13,638 bases of DNA from Euryarchaeota archaeon UBA13 (GTDB lineage: Archaea; Thermoplasmatota; Poseidoniia; Poseidoniales; Poseidoniaceae): contig DAHU01000018.1 in assembly GCA_002495945.1 (NCBI GenBank), positions 2,716-16,353 of the forward strand. Reading direction: 5' to 3'. The notes beneath the pieces were generated by a model. It searched no databases and was not told the DNA's origin. It saw nothing but the letters and a program-made list of their open reading frames with translations. This document shows, in pieces, positions 13,219 through 13,638 of the stretch; the first letter of the stretch is position 1; each line of letters begins with the position of its first letter. Both the position numbers and the translations under genes were made by a program.

Positions 13219-13638
13219 TCACTCTATTCTACGACGGCGATTTTTTCTCCAATCATCGTTATCATGAGTGTACTGTAAAGCAGTTGTTGCGTCGATGAGA
13301 CCTCCGATTAACCTAGTGATCTCATCGCTAGTTGGTGAAGCCATCATTGCCATCCGAATGAGGGAATTCTTGATACTATCCGCCCGTTCTTGGTTTCCTG
13401 GAATGGACAAACTAAATTGATTGACTGCCTCAATAAATGTCTCTCTTAGTTTTGGTGGAACGACACTTTCCATAGGGACAATTTCTGGTATTCCAGCGTC
13501 AGTACCCTGGTTAACTTGCACTCTATCAGAATGTAGTTGATACAAATAGGCGTTAATTGAGTGGGATAAATTGGCGATTGGATAACCCTCCCACGTTGGT
13601 AGTGTAGTCAAAAAATCACAAGATTGTAAATCCTCAGT
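13219..13638 (-). CDS. Unrecognised protein, C-terminal part
   Basis: The frame is open from the window's right edge to the stop at 13219-13221 and encodes the last 139 residues. A TTG at 13611 could start a 130-residue protein, but the nine codons before it are open and read naturally (TEDLQSCDFLTTLPTWEGYP), and no ribosome-binding site precedes the TTG. The true start is therefore more likely outside the window. The visible part is soluble and mostly helical, with NLSHSINAYLYQL early, a Val/Pro-rich turn (PEIVPMESVVPPKLRETF), a long helix ending in SLIRMAMMASPTSDEITRLI, and the very basic C-terminus DDWRKNRRRRIE. No family is recognised. The basic end may contact nucleic acid, which is speculative. 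It is convergent with queD. Confidence 0.65.
   Translation of the reverse strand, partial: TEDLQSCDFLTTLPTWEGYPIANLSHSINAYLYQLHSDRVQVNQGTDAGIPEIVPMESVVPPKLRETFIEAVNQFSLSIPGNQERADSIKNSLIRMAMMASPTSDEITRLIGGLIDATTALQYTHDNDDWRKNRRRRIE

Noticed and set aside
1-13638. tRNA, rRNA, CRISPR arrays, insertion sequences or riboswitches
   Set aside because: No cloverleaf-like segment, spaced direct repeats, transposase frame or terminal inverted repeats were seen, and the gaps between genes are too short for most such elements. The preQ1-type riboswitch was specifically considered for the 10100-10231 gap, but no G/C stem with an A-rich tail was found.

Overview
The window looks like chromosomal DNA from an uncultivated archaeon, most likely a marine Thermoplasmatota such as Marine Group II (Poseidoniales). 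The strongest marker is a stand-alone archaeal-type Kae1. Others are a ribbon-helix-helix regulator with a TATA-like element about 25 bases before its start codon, a methylmalonyl-CoA mutase split from its B12-binding subunit, AT-rich DNA, tight gene packing, TTG starts, and Shine-Dalgarno sites of the GGTGAG/GGAGG type. The lineage is inferred from gene content and was not tested by phylogeny.

Left part (1-1618, minus strand): the start-proximal part of a small ABM-fold protein, preceded on the same strand by imidazolonepropionase (HutI, histidine degradation). Middle part (1682-8605, plus strand): a long co-directional run. It holds kae1 (tRNA t6A synthesis), a charged low-complexity protein of unknown function, a SlyD-like FKBP prolyl isomerase, the catalytic subunit of methylmalonyl-CoA mutase, methylmalonyl-CoA epimerase, a 101-residue unknown, and a NatA/NatB-like ABC exporter pair. 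Mutase and epimerase together convert (S)-methylmalonyl-CoA to succinyl-CoA by way of the R epimer. Between 8600 and 10099, on the minus strand, lies an unusually long class III aminotransferase whose stop codon interlocks with that of the permease.

Right part (10232-13217, plus strand): a compact operon for the 7-deazaguanine precursor preQ0. It encodes a 53-residue ribbon-helix-helix regulator, FolE (GTP cyclohydrolase I), QueE, QueC fused to a complete methionine sulfoxide reductase B domain, and QueD. The pathway order is FolE, QueD, QueE, QueC, so every step from GTP to preQ0 is present. In archaea preQ0 normally goes into tRNA as archaeosine, but no tRNA-guanine transglycosylase or amidinotransferase gene is in the window. 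A near-perfect 20-base inverted repeat with extra half-sites lies just upstream of the regulator and next to its TATA-like element, which suggests autoregulation. The window closes with the 3' part of an unrecognised minus-strand gene.

Most notable are the QueC-MsrB fusion, the loss of all four expected zinc ligands in that QueC domain, the putative operator of the preQ0 operon, and a His-to-Gln change at a metal-ligand position of the epimerase. No tRNA, rRNA, CRISPR array or mobile element was seen, and no gene-free stretch exceeds about 135 bases.
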